Assembly (NCBI RefSeq): GCF_937468385.1
Contig: NZ_CALBWS010000001.1
Span: forward strand, 372,001 to 436,000
Reading direction: 5' to 3'
Source: Neobacillus rhizosphaerae
Lineage (GTDB): Bacteria > Bacillota > Bacilli > Bacillales > Cytobacillaceae
DNA: 64,000 nucleotides
Shown: positions 40,010 to 51,315 of the stretch, one piece after another
Layout: each line of letters opens with the position of its first letter
How positions within the stretch are numbered: the stretch's first letter is position 1
Made by a program: the position numbers and the translations under genes
Notes under the pieces: generated by a model
Database searches by the model: none
The model's input: only the letters and a program-made list of their open reading frames with translations
Told to the model about the DNA's origin: nothing

Positions 40010-40044
40010 AAAAAATTAAAAATCCCCAGGGAAGCCTGAGGATT
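40010..40044 (-). terminator. Terminator after codY
   Basis: AATCCCCAGG (40021-40030) pairs with CCTGAGGATT (40035-40044) with one mismatch; on the minus strand TTTTTAATTTTTT follows. It closes the hslV-hslU-codY unit. Confidence 0.75.
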
Positions 40045-40052
40045 GGTAGTCA

Positions 40053-40832
40053 TTATTTAGATCTTAATTTATCAAGTTCAATAAGAAACTTATTGTTTAA
40101 GACTTTGATATACGTACCTTTCATCCCAAGGGAACGAGATTCGATTACCCCTGCACTTTCAAGTTTTCTCAATGCATTAACAATAACTGAACGAGTAATA
40201 CCAACGCGATCTGCAATTTTTGAAGCAACTAATAAACCTTCATGACCATTAAGCTCTTCAAAAATATGCTCAATAGCTTCAAGCTCACTATAAGATAATG
40301 AACTAATGGCCATTTGAACAACTGCTTTGCTTCTTGCTTCCTCTTCAATTTCTTCTGCTTTTTCACGTAAAATTTCCATACCTACTACAGTTGCACCATA
40401 CTCTGCAAGGATGAGTTCATCATCATGAAACTTTTCTTGCAGTCTTGCAAGAATTAAAGTACCAAGACGTTCTCCACCGCCGATAATAGGAACAATTGTT
40501 GTTAAACCTTCACTAAATAAATCTCTGTTTTCCACTGGAAAAGCAGTATATTTGCTTTCTATATCAAGATTGGACGAAGTTTCTTGAATACTAAATAAAC
40601 CTTTTGTATACTCTTCAGGGAATTGGCGATCTTCAAACATCTTTTTCATTCTTTCATTTTCAATTTGTTGATAAATTGAAAATCCTAAAAGTTTACCGCG
40701 ACGGCTAACAATATAAACGTTCGCTTCAATGGTTTCACTCAACGTCTCAGACATTTCCTTAAAATTAACTGGCTTTCCTGCTGCTTTTTGCAATAAAACA
40801 TTAATTCTTCTAGTTTTTGTAAGTAAATCCAT
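40053..40832 (-). CDS. codY: Global regulator CodY
   Basis: 259 residues (family length). The N-terminal GAF domain (to about 155) binds branched-chain amino acids. The C-terminal winged helix holds [21 protein letters not shown], ending in [20 protein letters not shown] and isoleucine/valine activate it to repress nutrient-uptake and catabolic genes. It follows hslU as in B. subtilis. A perfect CodY box at 2660-2674 in this same window is a likely target. Confidence 0.97.
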   Translation of the reverse strand: MDLLTKTRRINVLLQKAAGKPVNFKEMSETLSETIEANVYIVSRRGKLLGFSIYQQIENERMKKMFEDRQFPEEYTKGLFSIQETSSNLDIESKYTAFPVENRDLFSEGLTTIVPIIGGGERLGTLILARLQEKFHDDELILAEYGATVVGMEILREKAEEIEEEARSKAVVQMAISSLSYSELEAIEHIFEELNGHEGLLVASKIADRVGITRSVIVNALRKLESAGVIESRSLGMKGTYIKVLNNKFLIELDKLRSK

Positions 40833-40944
40833 CTGTTTCTTCCTCCTAATTAACTACAACCATTATTAAATTTATTTGGTAATACATCCATTATAACGTA
40901 TTAGGTATCCTACGAATGAATGAAATAAAAAATAACACCCATTC

Positions 40945-42351
40945 CTAAAGAATAAATTGACTCAAATCTTTATTTTTAGAAATAGCACCAAGTTTATCAT
41001 CAACATACTTCGGTGTAATCGTGATTTTCTCCATCGAAATATCTGGAGCTTCAAAAGATAAGTCTTCCAAAAGCTTTTCTAAAATCGTATGAAGACGTCT
41101 CGCGCCAATATTATCGGTATTTTGATTCACTTCAAATGCTACTTCAGCAATTCTACGAATAGCATCGTCAGAAAATTCAATTTGTATACCTTCTGTTTCT
41201 AATAATGCCTGATATTGTTTAATTAAGGCATTATCTGGTTCAATCAAGATTCTAAAGAAATCGTCAATTGTCAGCTTTGTTAGTTCAACCCGGATTGGGA
41301 AACGTCCTTGAAGTTCCGGAATTAAATCTGATGGTTTAGCCATATGGAACGCCCCTGCTGCAATAAATAAAATATGATCAGTTTTAATGGAACCATATTT
41401 CGTTACCACTGTTGAACCTTCTACAACTGGTAGGATATCTCTTTGAACACCTTCACGGGATACATCTGCAGAGGAACCGCCAGAATTTTTGCTGGCAATC
41501 TTATCGATTTCATCGATAAAAATTATTCCGGTTTGTTCAGCACGATAGACGGCTTCAGACGTAACTTCATCCATATCGATGAGTTTAGCAGCTTCTTCGC
41601 TTGTTAAAACCTTTCTTGCCTCTCGAACAGTTAATTTTCTCTTTTTTTGTTTTTTCGGCATAAAGCTGCTAAGAGCGTCCTGCATATTCATTCCCATTTG
41701 TTCAATTCCTGAGCCCTGCAGCATGTCAAACATCGAAGGAGCCTGCTCCTCTACCTCTACGGTAACGATTTCTTCCTCTAATTGACCAAGTGCTAATTTT
41801 TCTTTGACAATCTTCCGTTTTTCATGGATAGAGTAATCTTCTTGTTGTGTTTCTTGCTCAGATGAGGAATTCCCACCACCACCAAACAACATTTCCAAAG
41901 GGTTTTTATAGTTAGTCGATTTTTTAGCAGATGGTACAAGTAAATCAACGAGCCTGCTATTTGCATTCTCTTCAGCCCGTTCCTTCACACTTTGCATGCG
42001 ATCCTCTTTCACTAAACGGACAGATGTCTCTGCAAGATCTCGAACCATTGATTCCACATCTCGGCCAACATAACCAACTTCTGTGAATTTAGTAGCTTCA
42101 ACCTTTATAAATGGGGCACCGACAAGCTTTGCAATCCTTCTAGCAATTTCTGTTTTACCAACGCCAGTAGGTCCAATCATCAAAATATTTTTCGGAATAA
42201 TTTCTTCCCGAAGCTTGTCATTTAATAAGCCCCTTCGATATCGGTTCCTGAGAGCCACAGCTACCGCTTTCTTCGCGTCCTTCTGACCAATTATATATTG
42301 ATCAAGTCTTTCTACAATTTGGCGGGGGGTTAAATTAGTTGTTCTTTCCAT
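40945..42351 (-). CDS. hslU: HslU/ClpY ATPase subunit
   Basis: 468 residues from the ATG at 42351 (B. subtilis ClpY: 467). [21 protein letters not shown], Walker [13 protein letters not shown], an inserted I-domain (about 110-245) and Walker [13 protein letters not shown] are present, with the C-terminal AAA+ lid. It unfolds proteins for HslV. It lies between hslV and codY; earlier in-frame codons have no binding site. Confidence 0.95.
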   Translation of the reverse strand: MERTTNLTPRQIVERLDQYIIGQKDAKKAVAVALRNRYRRGLLNDKLREEIIPKNILMIGPTGVGKTEIARRIAKLVGAPFIKVEATKFTEVGYVGRDVESMVRDLAETSVRLVKEDRMQSVKERAEENANSRLVDLLVPSAKKSTNYKNPLEMLFGGGGNSSSEQETQQEDYSIHEKRKIVKEKLALGQLEEEIVTVEVEEQAPSMFDMLQGSGIEQMGMNMQDALSSFMPKKQKKRKLTVREARKVLTSEEAAKLIDMDEVTSEAVYRAEQTGIIFIDEIDKIASKNSGGSSADVSREGVQRDILPVVEGSTVVTKYGSIKTDHILFIAAGAFHMAKPSDLIPELQGRFPIRVELTKLTIDDFFRILIEPDNALIKQYQALLETEGIQIEFSDDAIRRIAEVAFEVNQNTDNIGARRLHTILEKLLEDLSFEAPDISMEKITITPKYVDDKLGAISKNKDLSQFIL

Positions 42352-42373
42352 GGTAATTAATATCTCCTTCCCG

Positions 42374-42916
42374 TTATAGCTCTTCAACAATAATGTTGTG
42401 GTTCGTATAAACACATATTTCCGCAGCTATTTCTAAAGAAGCTTTTGCAATTTCTTTCGCAGATAAGTGTTCCCCTGCATATTTCTTCAACGAACGCCCC
42501 GCAGCTAATGCGTAGCTTCCCCCTGAACCAATCGCGAGAATACCGTCATCAGGTTCGATTACTTCACCTGTTCCAGATATGAGTAGCAAATAGTCATGAT
42601 TCATAACAATTAACATAGCCTCAAGTTTTCTGAGTACCTTATCACTTCTCCACTCTTTCGCAAGTTCAACTGCTGCTCTTTGAAGGTTACCGTTAAATTC
42701 CTCCAGTTTTCCTTCGAAAAGTTCAAAAAGAGTAAATGCATCAGCAACCGAACCAGCAAATCCAGCTATCACTTTTCCATTAAATATCTTTCTAACTTTT
42801 TTTGCTGTGTGCTTCATCACTACCGCATTGCCAAATGTTACTTGACCATCACCTGACATTGAGCACTCACCGTTATGATGGATGGCAAATATTGTTGTTG
42901 CATGAAATTGGCCCAT
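42374..42916 (-). CDS. hslV: HslV/ClpQ protease subunit
   Basis: 180 residues. [26 protein letters not shown] holds the catalytic Thr pair after a six-residue leader, unlike B. subtilis ClpQ, which begins with Ser. [25 protein letters not shown] and [17 protein letters not shown] follow. With HslU it forms a proteasome-like protease. A clear AAAAGGAGG site precedes the ATG. The gene normally follows xerC; here only a xerC remnant is left. Confidence 0.95.
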   Translation of the reverse strand: MGQFHATTIFAIHHNGECSMSGDGQVTFGNAVVMKHTAKKVRKIFNGKVIAGFAGSVADAFTLFELFEGKLEEFNGNLQRAAVELAKEWRSDKVLRKLEAMLIVMNHDYLLLISGTGEVIEPDDGILAIGSGGSYALAAGRSLKKYAGEHLSAKEIAKASLEIAAEICVYTNHNIIVEEL

Positions 42917-42947
42917 TTAGATGATCCTCCTTTTGGAGTATTTTCCC

Positions 42948-42975
42948 TTTATAGCACGGATATGATATGTAACAA
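42948..42975 (-). promoter_or_regulatory. Candidate promoter for hslV-hslU-codY
   Basis: On the minus strand TTGTTA and TATAAA are separated by 16 bases, 32 bases before the hslV ATG. It lies in the debris of xerC, and could have become the operon's promoter after xerC was lost. Confidence 0.4.
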
Positions 42976-43019
42976 AATAAAAATATCCCGTACATAATAT
43001 TATGAAAACTGTATTCATA

Positions 43020-43208
43020 TATGCCCTTAGATGATTGGCAATATACTCTTTTCTTAAGTGTTTTTTCTCTAGTACAGCCATAAATAAAAAGAAATCTACT
43101 GATAGCATGTTGATTATGTTCAATTGTATATTTTGCGTAATTCCTTTTCATTTGTAAATACTCGATAAATAACTTTAATAAAAAATTCACATTTATCATA
43201 ATATTCAC
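43020..43208 (-). pseudogene. xerC: xerC/codV tyrosine recombinase remnant (internal deletion plus frameshift)
   Basis: On the minus strand from 43208/43199 one frame reads NFLLKLFIEYLQMKRNYAKY then TIEHNQHAI, matching the N-terminus of Bacillus XerC (CodV: FVKLFVEYLQIEKNYSQYTI). A +/-1 shift moves the match to a second frame, DFFLFMAV (about 43096-43073), and right after it comes LEKKHLRKEYIANHLRA (43072-43022), matching the XerC C-terminus (EMLRNTYMSHHPRA in CodV). About 235 central codons, including the catalytic Arg-His-Arg-Tyr, are gone. The place between trmFO and hslV is exactly that of xerC in other Bacillus. No function is possible. Confidence 0.75.
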
Positions 43209-43259
43209 CTACAAGGGCTACTAAATAGTATCATACTTCTATAACCCATGCAATAAACT

Positions 43260-44567
43260 TTACAAAACTTTCACAAAGTTCTGAATTGTTTCCAATGCTC
43301 GATTTGCATGCTGCAAATTTCTTTCCTGCTTTCCTTTAATTCTAACAGGTAATTCAGGAAACAGACCAAAATTCGCATTCATCGGCTGGAAATTATCAGG
43401 GCTTGCGGTTGTGATATAACGTGCCATACCTCCGATTGCTGTCTCAATTGGAAACTCCAATGCTTCCATCCCCTGAACTAACCGGGCTGCATTGATGCCA
43501 GCCATTAAACCACTGGCAGCCGATTCTACATATCCCTCAACACCGGTCATTTGACCAGCGAAAAATAAGTCCTCACGGTTCCGAAACTGGTAGGTGGCAT
43601 TTAGAACCTTTGGTGAATTAATAAAGGTATTACGGTGCATCACTCCATATCGAATAATTTCCGCATTTTCAAGACCAGGTATTAACTGAATAACGTCTTT
43701 TTGCGCTCCCCATTTTAAATGTGTCTGAAAACCGACAATATTAAATAAGGTTCCAGCCGCATCATCTTGACGTAGCTGGACAACCGCATATGGCCTTTTC
43801 CCCGTTTTCGGGTCCTCTAGTCCAACTGGTTTTAACGGACCGAAAAGCATTGTTTTCTTTCCCCTTGCCGCCATGACTTCGATTGGCATACAGCCTTCGA
43901 AAAAGACTTCTTTTTCAAATTCTTTCAACGGAACTATTTCTGCAGTAATAAGTGCATCATAAAATCGATCAAACTCTTCCTCCGTCATCGGACAATTTAA
44001 ATAGGCAGCCTCACCTTTATCATAGCGGGACTTCAAATATACTTTATCCATGTTGATGCTTTCTTTCTCTAGAATCGGTGCTGCTGCATCATAAAAATAA
44101 AGATAATCTTCACCCGTTAAGGTTTTAAGTTGTGCCGAGAGATCTGGGCTTGTGAGTGGGCCTGTAGCAATAATGGTTGGCCCTTCAGGGATACTAGTTA
44201 CCTCCTCATTTACTACAGTAACATTTTCATGGTTTTTAACCATGGACGTTACTTTAGCGGCAAATTCATGACGATCGACTGCTAAGGCTCCGCCAGCAGG
44301 AACGGAACAAGCATCAGCTGCCGCGATAATCACAGAATCAAGCATTCTCATTTCTTCCTTTAACACTCCAACAGCATTTGTTAACGTATTAGCCCTGAGT
44401 GAATTACTACAAACTAATTCCGCAAATTTATCTGTATGGTGGGCAGGTGTTTGCTTTACCGGCCGCATTTCATATAGACGTACCTTAATCCCGCGTTTAG
44501 CAATCTGCCAGGCTGCTTCACTTCCTGCCAAGCCAGCACCGACAACGTTTATTGTTACTTCCTTCAT
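43260..44567 (-). CDS. trmFO: Folate-dependent tRNA (uracil-54-C5) methyltransferase
   Basis: 435 residues (B. subtilis: 435). The FAD loop [20 protein letters not shown] opens the protein, followed by [20 protein letters not shown] with the catalytic Cys. [24 protein letters not shown] is the conserved C-terminal block. It makes ribothymidine 54 in tRNA using methylenetetrahydrofolate. It follows topA as usual. Confidence 0.96.
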   Translation of the reverse strand: MKEVTINVVGAGLAGSEAAWQIAKRGIKVRLYEMRPVKQTPAHHTDKFAELVCSNSLRANTLTNAVGVLKEEMRMLDSVIIAAADACSVPAGGALAVDRHEFAAKVTSMVKNHENVTVVNEEVTSIPEGPTIIATGPLTSPDLSAQLKTLTGEDYLYFYDAAAPILEKESINMDKVYLKSRYDKGEAAYLNCPMTEEEFDRFYDALITAEIVPLKEFEKEVFFEGCMPIEVMAARGKKTMLFGPLKPVGLEDPKTGKRPYAVVQLRQDDAAGTLFNIVGFQTHLKWGAQKDVIQLIPGLENAEIIRYGVMHRNTFINSPKVLNATYQFRNREDLFFAGQMTGVEGYVESAASGLMAGINAARLVQGMEALEFPIETAIGGMARYITTASPDNFQPMNANFGLFPELPVRIKGKQERNLQHANRALETIQNFVKVL

Positions 44568-44714
44568 TTATTTACCTCCTGAATATCTTCTTGAAACATG
44601 CGTTTATTTACATTTTGCATAAAAAAGCACTATAAATATACCTTTCCCTCTTTCAAGTCCATCTTGCATTGTACTATACGAATGAAAAACAAAAAAGTTT
44701 TTTATTTCACAAAA

Positions 44715-44742
44715 TTAAAAAGAGTGGAGTTCACCACTCTTT
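44715..44742 (-). terminator. Terminator after topA
   Basis: AAAAGAGTGG (44717-44726) pairs perfectly with CCACTCTTTT (44733-44742), overlapping the topA stop; TTTTTAATTTT follows on the minus strand. Confidence 0.8.
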
Positions 44743-46820
44743 TAACTCTGTTGCTCTTCTTTGTAATCACATGCCGTACATTGAACCTGGACACCTTTTT
44801 TTAATTTCTTTTCTACAAGCAGGCCTTCACATTTAGGGCAGAATCTCGGTAATGGTTTATCCCAAGAGATAAATTCACATGCCGGATATCTGGTGCATCC
44901 ATAAAATAGCCTTTTTTTCTTACTCTTCCGCTCGATTATTTGTCCTTCCTTACATGTAGGACAGGTAACTCCGATTTCTTTCACAATTGGTTTTGTATTT
45001 CGGCAATCCGGGAAGTTGCTGCATGCCATGAATTTTCCGTATCTGCCCATTTTAAACACCATTGGGTTACCGCAGAGTTCACAATCTTCACCGGCAGGCT
45101 CATCTTTAATTTCTACTGACTCCATCTCTTTTTCAGCTATTTTTAAATGTGTTTCGAAATCTCGGTAAAATCCATCGATAATTTGAACCCAGCGAACTTT
45201 TCCGTCTTCGATATTATCCAATCCCTGTTCCATTTTTGCTGTAAACTCCACATCAAGTATGTCAGGGAAAAATTCAAGAATTAACTCATGGATAATTTCA
45301 CCCAGCTCAGTAGGTACAAACCGTTTATTATCAAGTGCAACATACCCCCGCTTTTGAATGGTATCCAAAGTTGGGGCATAGGTGGAAGGGCGACCAATTC
45401 TAAGTTCTTCCAGTGTTTTTACAAGTCGTGCTTCTGTATATCTTGGCGGCGGCTGTGTGAAGTGCTGCTTAGGTTCAATATCCTTCTTGAACACTTCATC
45501 TCCTTCTTTAAGATCTGGAAGCATTTTATCCGGTCCATCTATCTGGTCATCTGATCCCTCAACATAAAGCTTCATAAAGCCTGGAAACTTAATTTTTGAA
45601 CCTGTAGCACGGTACATAACTTTTCCATTTTGCAAATCTACACTCATCGTATCCATGATGGCCTGCGCCATTTGACTTGCAAGGAAACGCTCCCAAATGA
45701 GTTTGTATAAACGAAATTGATCCCGAGAAAGAAAAGCCTTTAAGCTGTTCGGATCTCTTAACGTACTGGTTGGGCGAATCGCTTCATGTGCATCCTGAGC
45801 GTTCGCTTGTTTTTTTTCTTTTCTTTGCTCTTCTTTTAAATAATTTTCACCATATTCTGCTTTTATATAATTCGCTGCCTCATTTTGAGCAACTTCAGAA
45901 ATACGAGTGGAATCTGTTCTCATATAAGTAATGAGACCAACTGTTCCTTCTTTCCCCAGCTCAATTCCTTCATAAAGCTGCTGAGCGATCATCATTGTTT
46001 TTTTCGCACGGAAATTTAGCTTTCTAGCTGCTTCCTGCTGTAAGGAAGAAGTGATAAAAGGAGGCGCCGGGTTTCGTCTCCGTTCTTTTTTTGTTACCGA
46101 GATGACTTTGAACTTATTGTCATCCATTAGCTTTAGAATCGATTGAACGTCTTGCTCAGTCGTCAGCACTGTTTTTTCTTGACCAACAATAGAATGAAAA
46201 ACGCCACTAAAATGATCTTTTCCTTTTAAAAATTCCCCATCAATCGTCCAATACTCTTCGGGGATAAATGCTTTAATCTCTTTTTCCCGATCAATGATTA
46301 AACGGACTGCAACGGATTGGACCCGCCCTGCACTTAACCCTTTTTTCACCTTTTTCCATAGTAGCGGGCTGATATTATAGCCGACAAGACGGTCTAGAAT
46401 CCTTCTCGCCTGCTGCGCATCAACAAGATCCATATTAATCGGGCGAGGATGCTTAAACGATTCTTTTATCGCATCTTTCGTGATTTCATTAAAAACAACG
46501 CGGCAATCTGACGTAATATCAACATCTAGACTGTGCGCTAAATGCCAAGCAATTGCTTCACCTTCACGATCAGGGTCAGCTGCGAGATAAACTTTTTTAG
46601 CTTTTTTGGCGGCTGTTTTTAATTCCTTTAATACAGGTCCTTTACCACGAATCGTAATATATTTTGGTTCGAAGTTATCCTCAACGTTGACGCCCATTTG
46701 ACTCCGCGGAAGGTCTCGCACATGCCCCATCGATGCTTTTACTTTATATTTATTCCCTAAATACCGTTCAATCGTTTTCGCTTTTGCTGGCGATTCGACG
46801 ATTACAAGAAAATCTGCCAT
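44742..46820 (-). CDS. topA: DNA topoisomerase I (type IA)
   Basis: 692 residues (B. subtilis: 691). The TOPRIM domain opens with [19 protein letters not shown] and has [14 protein letters not shown]. The active tyrosine lies in [14 protein letters not shown] (about 290-303). The C-terminus carries three zinc-ribbon modules: [23 protein letters not shown] and [12 protein letters not shown] with matching downstream Cys pairs. It removes negative supercoils. The ribosome binding site is AAGGAGG. Confidence 0.97.
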   Translation of the reverse strand: MADFLVIVESPAKAKTIERYLGNKYKVKASMGHVRDLPRSQMGVNVEDNFEPKYITIRGKGPVLKELKTAAKKAKKVYLAADPDREGEAIAWHLAHSLDVDITSDCRVVFNEITKDAIKESFKHPRPINMDLVDAQQARRILDRLVGYNISPLLWKKVKKGLSAGRVQSVAVRLIIDREKEIKAFIPEEYWTIDGEFLKGKDHFSGVFHSIVGQEKTVLTTEQDVQSILKLMDDNKFKVISVTKKERRRNPAPPFITSSLQQEAARKLNFRAKKTMMIAQQLYEGIELGKEGTVGLITYMRTDSTRISEVAQNEAANYIKAEYGENYLKEEQRKEKKQANAQDAHEAIRPTSTLRDPNSLKAFLSRDQFRLYKLIWERFLASQMAQAIMDTMSVDLQNGKVMYRATGSKIKFPGFMKLYVEGSDDQIDGPDKMLPDLKEGDEVFKKDIEPKQHFTQPPPRYTEARLVKTLEELRIGRPSTYAPTLDTIQKRGYVALDNKRFVPTELGEIIHELILEFFPDILDVEFTAKMEQGLDNIEDGKVRWVQIIDGFYRDFETHLKIAEKEMESVEIKDEPAGEDCELCGNPMVFKMGRYGKFMACSNFPDCRNTKPIVKEIGVTCPTCKEGQIIERKSKKKRLFYGCTRYPACEFISWDKPLPRFCPKCEGLLVEKKLKKGVQVQCTACDYKEEQQS

Positions 46821-47163
46821 TTAAATCCTCCTTAAGAGGGAAAGTGTGAAAGCGTCCCGAATCCGGCAAAAGCCTGTTTCTAAGTTGCTTACCATTTGAG
46901 AAGTTTTCCTAAATCCTAGTTTCTACAACTTGGAGAAGAGAAAATACTTTACAAAACTGCCTATCCCAAAATTTCCAAAAATATATGTTATTTACAATAT
47001 TATTTTTTCTTAATAGATATATTCTTTTTTTCGAACTTCTGTTGGAAAATGTATAACATATTAGAAATTATTGCAACCTTTTTTAGCTAATTTCTCCACT
47101 TAATCGAAAAAAACCTGCAAAAAAACCTGATTTATTCTAAAGATTCTTATTTAAACTAGATTT
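46821..47163. other. dprA-topA intergenic region
   Basis: 343 bases, mostly very AT-rich, without any coding frame I can support. On the minus strand TTGCAA (47076-47071) and TACATT (47053-47048), 17 bases apart, form a possible topA promoter. A moderately GC-rich segment (46848-46890) belongs to the topA leader; I see no recognisable RNA motif. No dprA terminator is obvious. Confidence 0.4.
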
Positions 47164-48051
47164 TTATCTAATTTCTTCTAAAATATCCTTAGCATTTGTT
47201 ACAAGCTTTGCACCTTGTTGAATTAGTTCATTTGCACCAATGGAATAGGGATTAAATATGCTTCCCGGCAGCGAAAACACTTCACGCCCTTCGTTAACCG
47301 CATAATTGGCTGTAATGAGCGAACCGCTTTTTCGTTTTGCTTCTATAATAAAGGTCCCATTGGATAGACCACTTATGATTCGATTCCGTGCAGGAAAATG
47401 CCATCTAAGCGGCTTTGAATCAGGAGGATATTCGGATAAGATAAGTTGTGTTTGCATCATTTCTATTGCGAGCCCCATATTTTCTTTCGGGTAGATATGA
47501 TATAAACCACCTGCAATAACAGCGATTGTTTTCCCGCCATTTTTCATCGCGTATTCATGTGCAAGCGTATCAATCCCATTGGCCAAACCACTGACAATGA
47601 GCACACCATTGTCAATTAATTCAGGAAAGATTAACCGAATCGCATTTCTTCCGTATTGTGTAGCCTGACGTGAGCCAACGACAGCGAGCTTTGGTTCTTT
47701 TTCAAGAAGAGATATATCACCCTTCGCAAATAATGCCCATGGTGGCTGGTAGATTTCTTTTAAGTACCTTGGGTATTCTTTATCCAAAATAGTAATGACG
47801 GTAATATCATTGGTTTCGTATTGACGGATTCGTTCGTGAATAATATCAGGATGAAGTGAGAGGATCGAAGAACTGGTAAAGGAGTTGTCGTGGCTAATTG
47901 GTGGAAATAAGGAAATCTGGTGGGGTGTTTGCGTTTGGAGCCTATATAAAGACTGCAGTGTCGGGTCCTTTTTTAACAGTTGAAAAACAGTATTCCATGA
48001 GATATTTGGGTAATGAAGCAAATGAATCAGTTTTTCTTTAAAGTCATCCAT
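47164..48051 (-). CDS. dprA: DNA processing protein DprA
   Basis: 295 residues (B. subtilis: 297). The Rossmann-like core begins near residue 105: KLAVVGSRQATQYGRNAIR, VSGLANGIDTLAHEYAMKNG and TIAVIAGGLYHIYPKEN, followed by SEYPPDSKPLRWHFPARNRIISGL and VNEGREVFSLPGS. It loads RecA on incoming single-stranded DNA during transformation. Presence does not by itself show that the strain is naturally competent. Confidence 0.95.
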   Translation of the reverse strand: MDDFKEKLIHLLHYPNISWNTVFQLLKKDPTLQSLYRLQTQTPHQISLFPPISHDNSFTSSSILSLHPDIIHERIRQYETNDITVITILDKEYPRYLKEIYQPPWALFAKGDISLLEKEPKLAVVGSRQATQYGRNAIRLIFPELIDNGVLIVSGLANGIDTLAHEYAMKNGGKTIAVIAGGLYHIYPKENMGLAIEMMQTQLILSEYPPDSKPLRWHFPARNRIISGLSNGTFIIEAKRKSGSLITANYAVNEGREVFSLPGSIFNPYSIGANELIQQGAKLVTNAKDILEEIR

Positions 48052-48089
48052 TTTTATTTCTCCTTTTTATTTTTTTATTATACGAGAAA

Positions 48090-48113
48090 TAGCCCCTCAA
48101 ATTATGAGGGACT
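48090..48113 (-). terminator. Terminator after sucD
   Basis: AGCCCCTCA (48091-48099) pairs with TGAGGGACT (48105-48113) with one mismatch; ATTTCTC follows on the minus strand. Confidence 0.65.
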
Positions 48114-48146
48114 ATCTGTTCAGAATCTAGAAGTTCAATTTATTTA

Positions 48147-49049
48147 TTAATGTGTTTTACACTTTTCGTATAGACCTTGCTCTTTTAATACTTCTATCAA
48201 TGTTTCTCCCATTACAGATGGTGTATCCGCAACTTTAATACCACATTCGTTCATGACACGGATCTTTTCATCTGCTGTACCTTTTCCGCCGGAAATGATG
48301 GCACCAGCGTGTCCCATACGCTTCCCTGGAGGCGCTGTACGTCCGCCGATGAAGCCGACTACTGGTTTAGTCATATTTGCTTTCACCCATTCTGCAGCTT
48401 CTTCTTCAGCGGTACCGCCGATTTCACCAATCATAATGACCGCATATGTTTCAGGGTCTTCGTTAAATGCCATTAAAACATCGATGAAGTTTGTCCCGTT
48501 TACAGGGTCCCCACCAATACCAACTGCAGTTGTTTGACCAAGACCTGCTTGTGTTAGTTGATGGACCGCTTCATATGTTAATGTTCCAGACCGGGAAACA
48601 ACGCCAACATGTCCTTTAGTATGAATATACCCAGGCATGATCCCAATCTTACATTCATCGGCAGTAATAACACCTGGACAGTTAGGACCAACTAGGCGAG
48701 TCTTCTTGCCTTCCATGTAACGTTTTACTTTTACCATATCCAATACTGGAATATGCTCTGTGATACAAATGGCAATATCTAATTCTGCATCTACAGCTTC
48801 GATAATCGCATCTGCTGCAAAGGGTGCAGGAACATAAATAACAGACGCGGTTGCACCTGTTGTTTCAACAGCATCTTTCACTGTGTTAAAAACAGGAACA
48901 CCTTCTACTTCCATGCCGCCTTTACCTGGAGTCGTACCGCCAACAATTTGTGTACCATATTCTAGCATTTGTTTTGTATGAAAAAGGGCAGTTGAACCCG
49001 TAATCCCTTGGACAATAACCTTTGTATCTTTATTAATAAAAACGCTCAC
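48147..49049 (-). CDS. sucD: Succinyl-CoA synthetase alpha subunit
   Basis: 300 residues, the B. subtilis length. The CoA-binding start [22 protein letters not shown], the GPNCPGVIT motif and the phosphohistidine in [18 protein letters not shown] are present. With SucC it makes ATP or GTP from succinyl-CoA in the citric acid cycle. It follows sucC after 23 bases. Confidence 0.97.
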   Translation of the reverse strand: MSVFINKDTKVIVQGITGSTALFHTKQMLEYGTQIVGGTTPGKGGMEVEGVPVFNTVKDAVETTGATASVIYVPAPFAADAIIEAVDAELDIAICITEHIPVLDMVKVKRYMEGKKTRLVGPNCPGVITADECKIGIMPGYIHTKGHVGVVSRSGTLTYEAVHQLTQAGLGQTTAVGIGGDPVNGTNFIDVLMAFNEDPETYAVIMIGEIGGTAEEEAAEWVKANMTKPVVGFIGGRTAPPGKRMGHAGAIISGGKGTADEKIRVMNECGIKVADTPSVMGETLIEVLKEQGLYEKCKTH

Positions 49050-49072
49050 GTTAATTCCCCTTTCTTTCGATC

Positions 49073-50233
49073 CTATTTCACTAATGAAACGATTTTTTGT
49101 GCACCATCGGCCATGGATTCAGCAGCAATAATGTCTACGCTTGACTCTGCTAGGATTTTCTTACCTAAGTCAACATTTGTTCCTTCTAAGCGAACAACAA
49201 GTGGAACACTAAGTCCAACTTGCTTAGCTGCTTCTACAACACCCTCAGCAATGACATCACACTTCATGATTCCACCAAAGATATTGACAAAAATACCTTT
49301 TACATTTGGATCAGAAAGGATAATTTTAAATGCTTCTGTTACCTTTTCAGCTGTCGCACCGCCCCCAACATCAAGGAAGTTAGCGGGATCGCCACCGTAA
49401 TGTTTAATGATATCCATCGTTGACATAGCAAGTCCGGCACCATTCACCATACAGCCGATATTTCCATCTAATGCAACATAACTTAAATCATATTTAGATG
49501 CTTCGATTTCCTTAGCATCTTCTTCTTCAAGATCACGATACGCTAATACGTCTTTTTGACGATATAATGCATTAGAGTCGAAGTTTAATTTTGCATCAAG
49601 TGCCATAACCTTACCATCTCCCGTAACAACGAGTGGGTTAATTTCAGCAATTGAGCAATCCTTTTCGATATAAGCATTATATAAGCCCATCATAAACTTA
49701 ACAGCTTGATTAACAAGCTCTTTTGGAATGTTGATATTGAAGGCAATACGGCGTGCTTGGAATGGCTGCAAGCCAATTGCTGGATCAATTTCTTCTTTGA
49801 AAATTTTCTCTGGAGTTTTTGCAGCTACTTCTTCAATTTCAGTACCGCCTTCTTCAGAAGCCATCAGGACAACCCGAGAAGTGGCACGATCTAACACCAA
49901 GCCAACATAATATTCTTTTTTAATGTCGCAGCCTTCTTCAATTAGGAGGCGCTTTACTTCTTTACCTTCAGGGCCTGTTTGGTGTGTGACCAATGTTTTC
50001 CCTAAGATTTCGTTAGCATATGTACGAACCTCTTCAAGGTTTTTTGCAACTTTAACACCACCGGCTTTCCCCCGTCCGCCTGCATGGATTTGTGCTTTTA
50101 CTACACAAACCTGTGTACCTAATTCTTTCGCTGCTTCCACTGCCTCTTCAACCGTGAATGCGACTGTTCCGTTTGGAACCGCTACCCCGTATTTTCTGAG
50201 GATCTCTTTCCCTTGATACTCATGGATATTCAT
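49073..50233 (-). CDS. sucC: Succinyl-CoA synthetase beta subunit
   Basis: 386 residues from the ATG at 50233, which follows AGGAGGATGGGA; the frame opens 9 codons earlier inside the binding site. [17 protein letters not shown] starts an ATP-grasp domain with [16 protein letters not shown], then [24 protein letters not shown] and [18 protein letters not shown]. It holds the nucleotide and forms the ligase with SucD. In B. subtilis ylqH precedes it; here rnhB does, with no ylqG or ylqH between. Confidence 0.97.
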   Translation of the reverse strand: MNIHEYQGKEILRKYGVAVPNGTVAFTVEEAVEAAKELGTQVCVVKAQIHAGGRGKAGGVKVAKNLEEVRTYANEILGKTLVTHQTGPEGKEVKRLLIEEGCDIKKEYYVGLVLDRATSRVVLMASEEGGTEIEEVAAKTPEKIFKEEIDPAIGLQPFQARRIAFNINIPKELVNQAVKFMMGLYNAYIEKDCSIAEINPLVVTGDGKVMALDAKLNFDSNALYRQKDVLAYRDLEEEDAKEIEASKYDLSYVALDGNIGCMVNGAGLAMSTMDIIKHYGGDPANFLDVGGGATAEKVTEAFKIILSDPNVKGIFVNIFGGIMKCDVIAEGVVEAAKQVGLSVPLVVRLEGTNVDLGKKILAESSVDIIAAESMADGAQKIVSLVK

Positions 50234-50455
50234 TTCCCATCCTCCTAACAAACTCTTCAAAAAATTGACTCCGTTTTCATTTTATATAATGACACATACC
50301 TTGTCCACCAATAAGCAAAAAATTATATTCATCTTTAAAAAATTCTGACTAATAAACCCTTATTTTCAGCATTACAATAGGATTTTTCTATTCTTTTTAT
50401 TTTTTACTATAATAAAAAACTGACCGAATCGTAAATCTCGTCTAGTCTAAAAAAA

Positions 50456-51229
50456 TTATTGGTTGAAATAATCTTTGACGGGCGCGAAGCTTTTCCGATG
50501 ATAGGGTGTAATTCCGTGTTGTTCGATAGCTTGTAGATGCTCCTTTGTACCGTAGCCCATATTTTGCTGAAAACCATAGCCAGGAAACGTTAGCGATATC
50601 TCCTTCATCAGCCTATCTCTAGCTACCTTTGCGACTATCGAAGCTGCAGCAATCGAAATACTTTTTGCATCCCCTTTAATAATCGATTCTGATGGATATG
50701 GGGTTTCAAGTTTCATCGCATCAATCAGTAAAAAATCCGGCTTTATATTTAACGAAACTATTGCAGACTTCATTGCCTTTTTTGTTGCTTCATAAATATT
50801 AACGACATCAATTTCCTTGGCATCAACCATCGAAATACTCACAGCGAGCGCTTCCTGTCTAATGAGTTCATCATACTCCTGCCGTTTTTTTTCGGAAAGC
50901 TTTTTGGAATCATCGATACCGGCTAAGAAAAAATCCTTCGGTAAAATGACAGCCGCCGCAACAACCGGACCTGCAAGCGGACCTCTCCCCACTTCGTCGA
51001 CACCAGCAATCAATTCAAATCCTTGAGTACGCCATTTATTTTCATATGCGCTCATTTCAAGGAATTTTTCTTCTAACCGACGTTCCTCCGCCATTTTCTT
51101 ACGCCATTTGTGTATCAATTGTTGAACACCCTTACGTTCATCTTGAAGAATATTTAACAAATACGGATCATTCTCTGCTTTAATTTTTTCTAATTGTCTA
51201 TTAATTTCTGTGATTGTTTGCATCTTCAT
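50456..51229 (-). CDS. rnhB: Ribonuclease HII
   Basis: 257 residues from the ATG at 51229; a GTG three codons earlier and an ATG two codons later are also possible. After an N-terminal extension of about 70 residues the catalytic domain starts with LIAGVDEVGRGPLAGPVVAAAVI, continues with DSKKLSEKKRQEYDELI, and ends with SIAAASIVAKVARDRLM and GYGTKEHLQAIEQHG. It cuts RNA in RNA-DNA hybrids and removes misincorporated ribonucleotides. Confidence 0.93.
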   Translation of the reverse strand: MKMQTITEINRQLEKIKAENDPYLLNILQDERKGVQQLIHKWRKKMAEERRLEEKFLEMSAYENKWRTQGFELIAGVDEVGRGPLAGPVVAAAVILPKDFFLAGIDDSKKLSEKKRQEYDELIRQEALAVSISMVDAKEIDVVNIYEATKKAMKSAIVSLNIKPDFLLIDAMKLETPYPSESIIKGDAKSISIAAASIVAKVARDRLMKEISLTFPGYGFQQNMGYGTKEHLQAIEQHGITPYHRKSFAPVKDYFNQ

Positions 51230-51268
51230 TTTTTTCACCCGCTGTTATATATAAATTCTTATATTACA

Positions 51269-51295
51269 AGAAAAGCACACAAAATTCGTGTGCTT
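51269..51295 (-). terminator. Terminator after sdaAA
   Basis: AAGCACAC (51273-51280) pairs with GTGTGCTT (51288-51295); TTCTTG follows on the minus strand. Confidence 0.7.
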
Positions 51296-51315
51296 CTCCA
51301 TCATTGAAAATTCCT

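Noticed and set aside
42917..43208. Two overlapping small minus-strand frames (68 and 111 codons) that could look like novel small proteins
   Set aside because: Their recognisable parts match the two ends of XerC in different frames; they are debris of a deleted gene.
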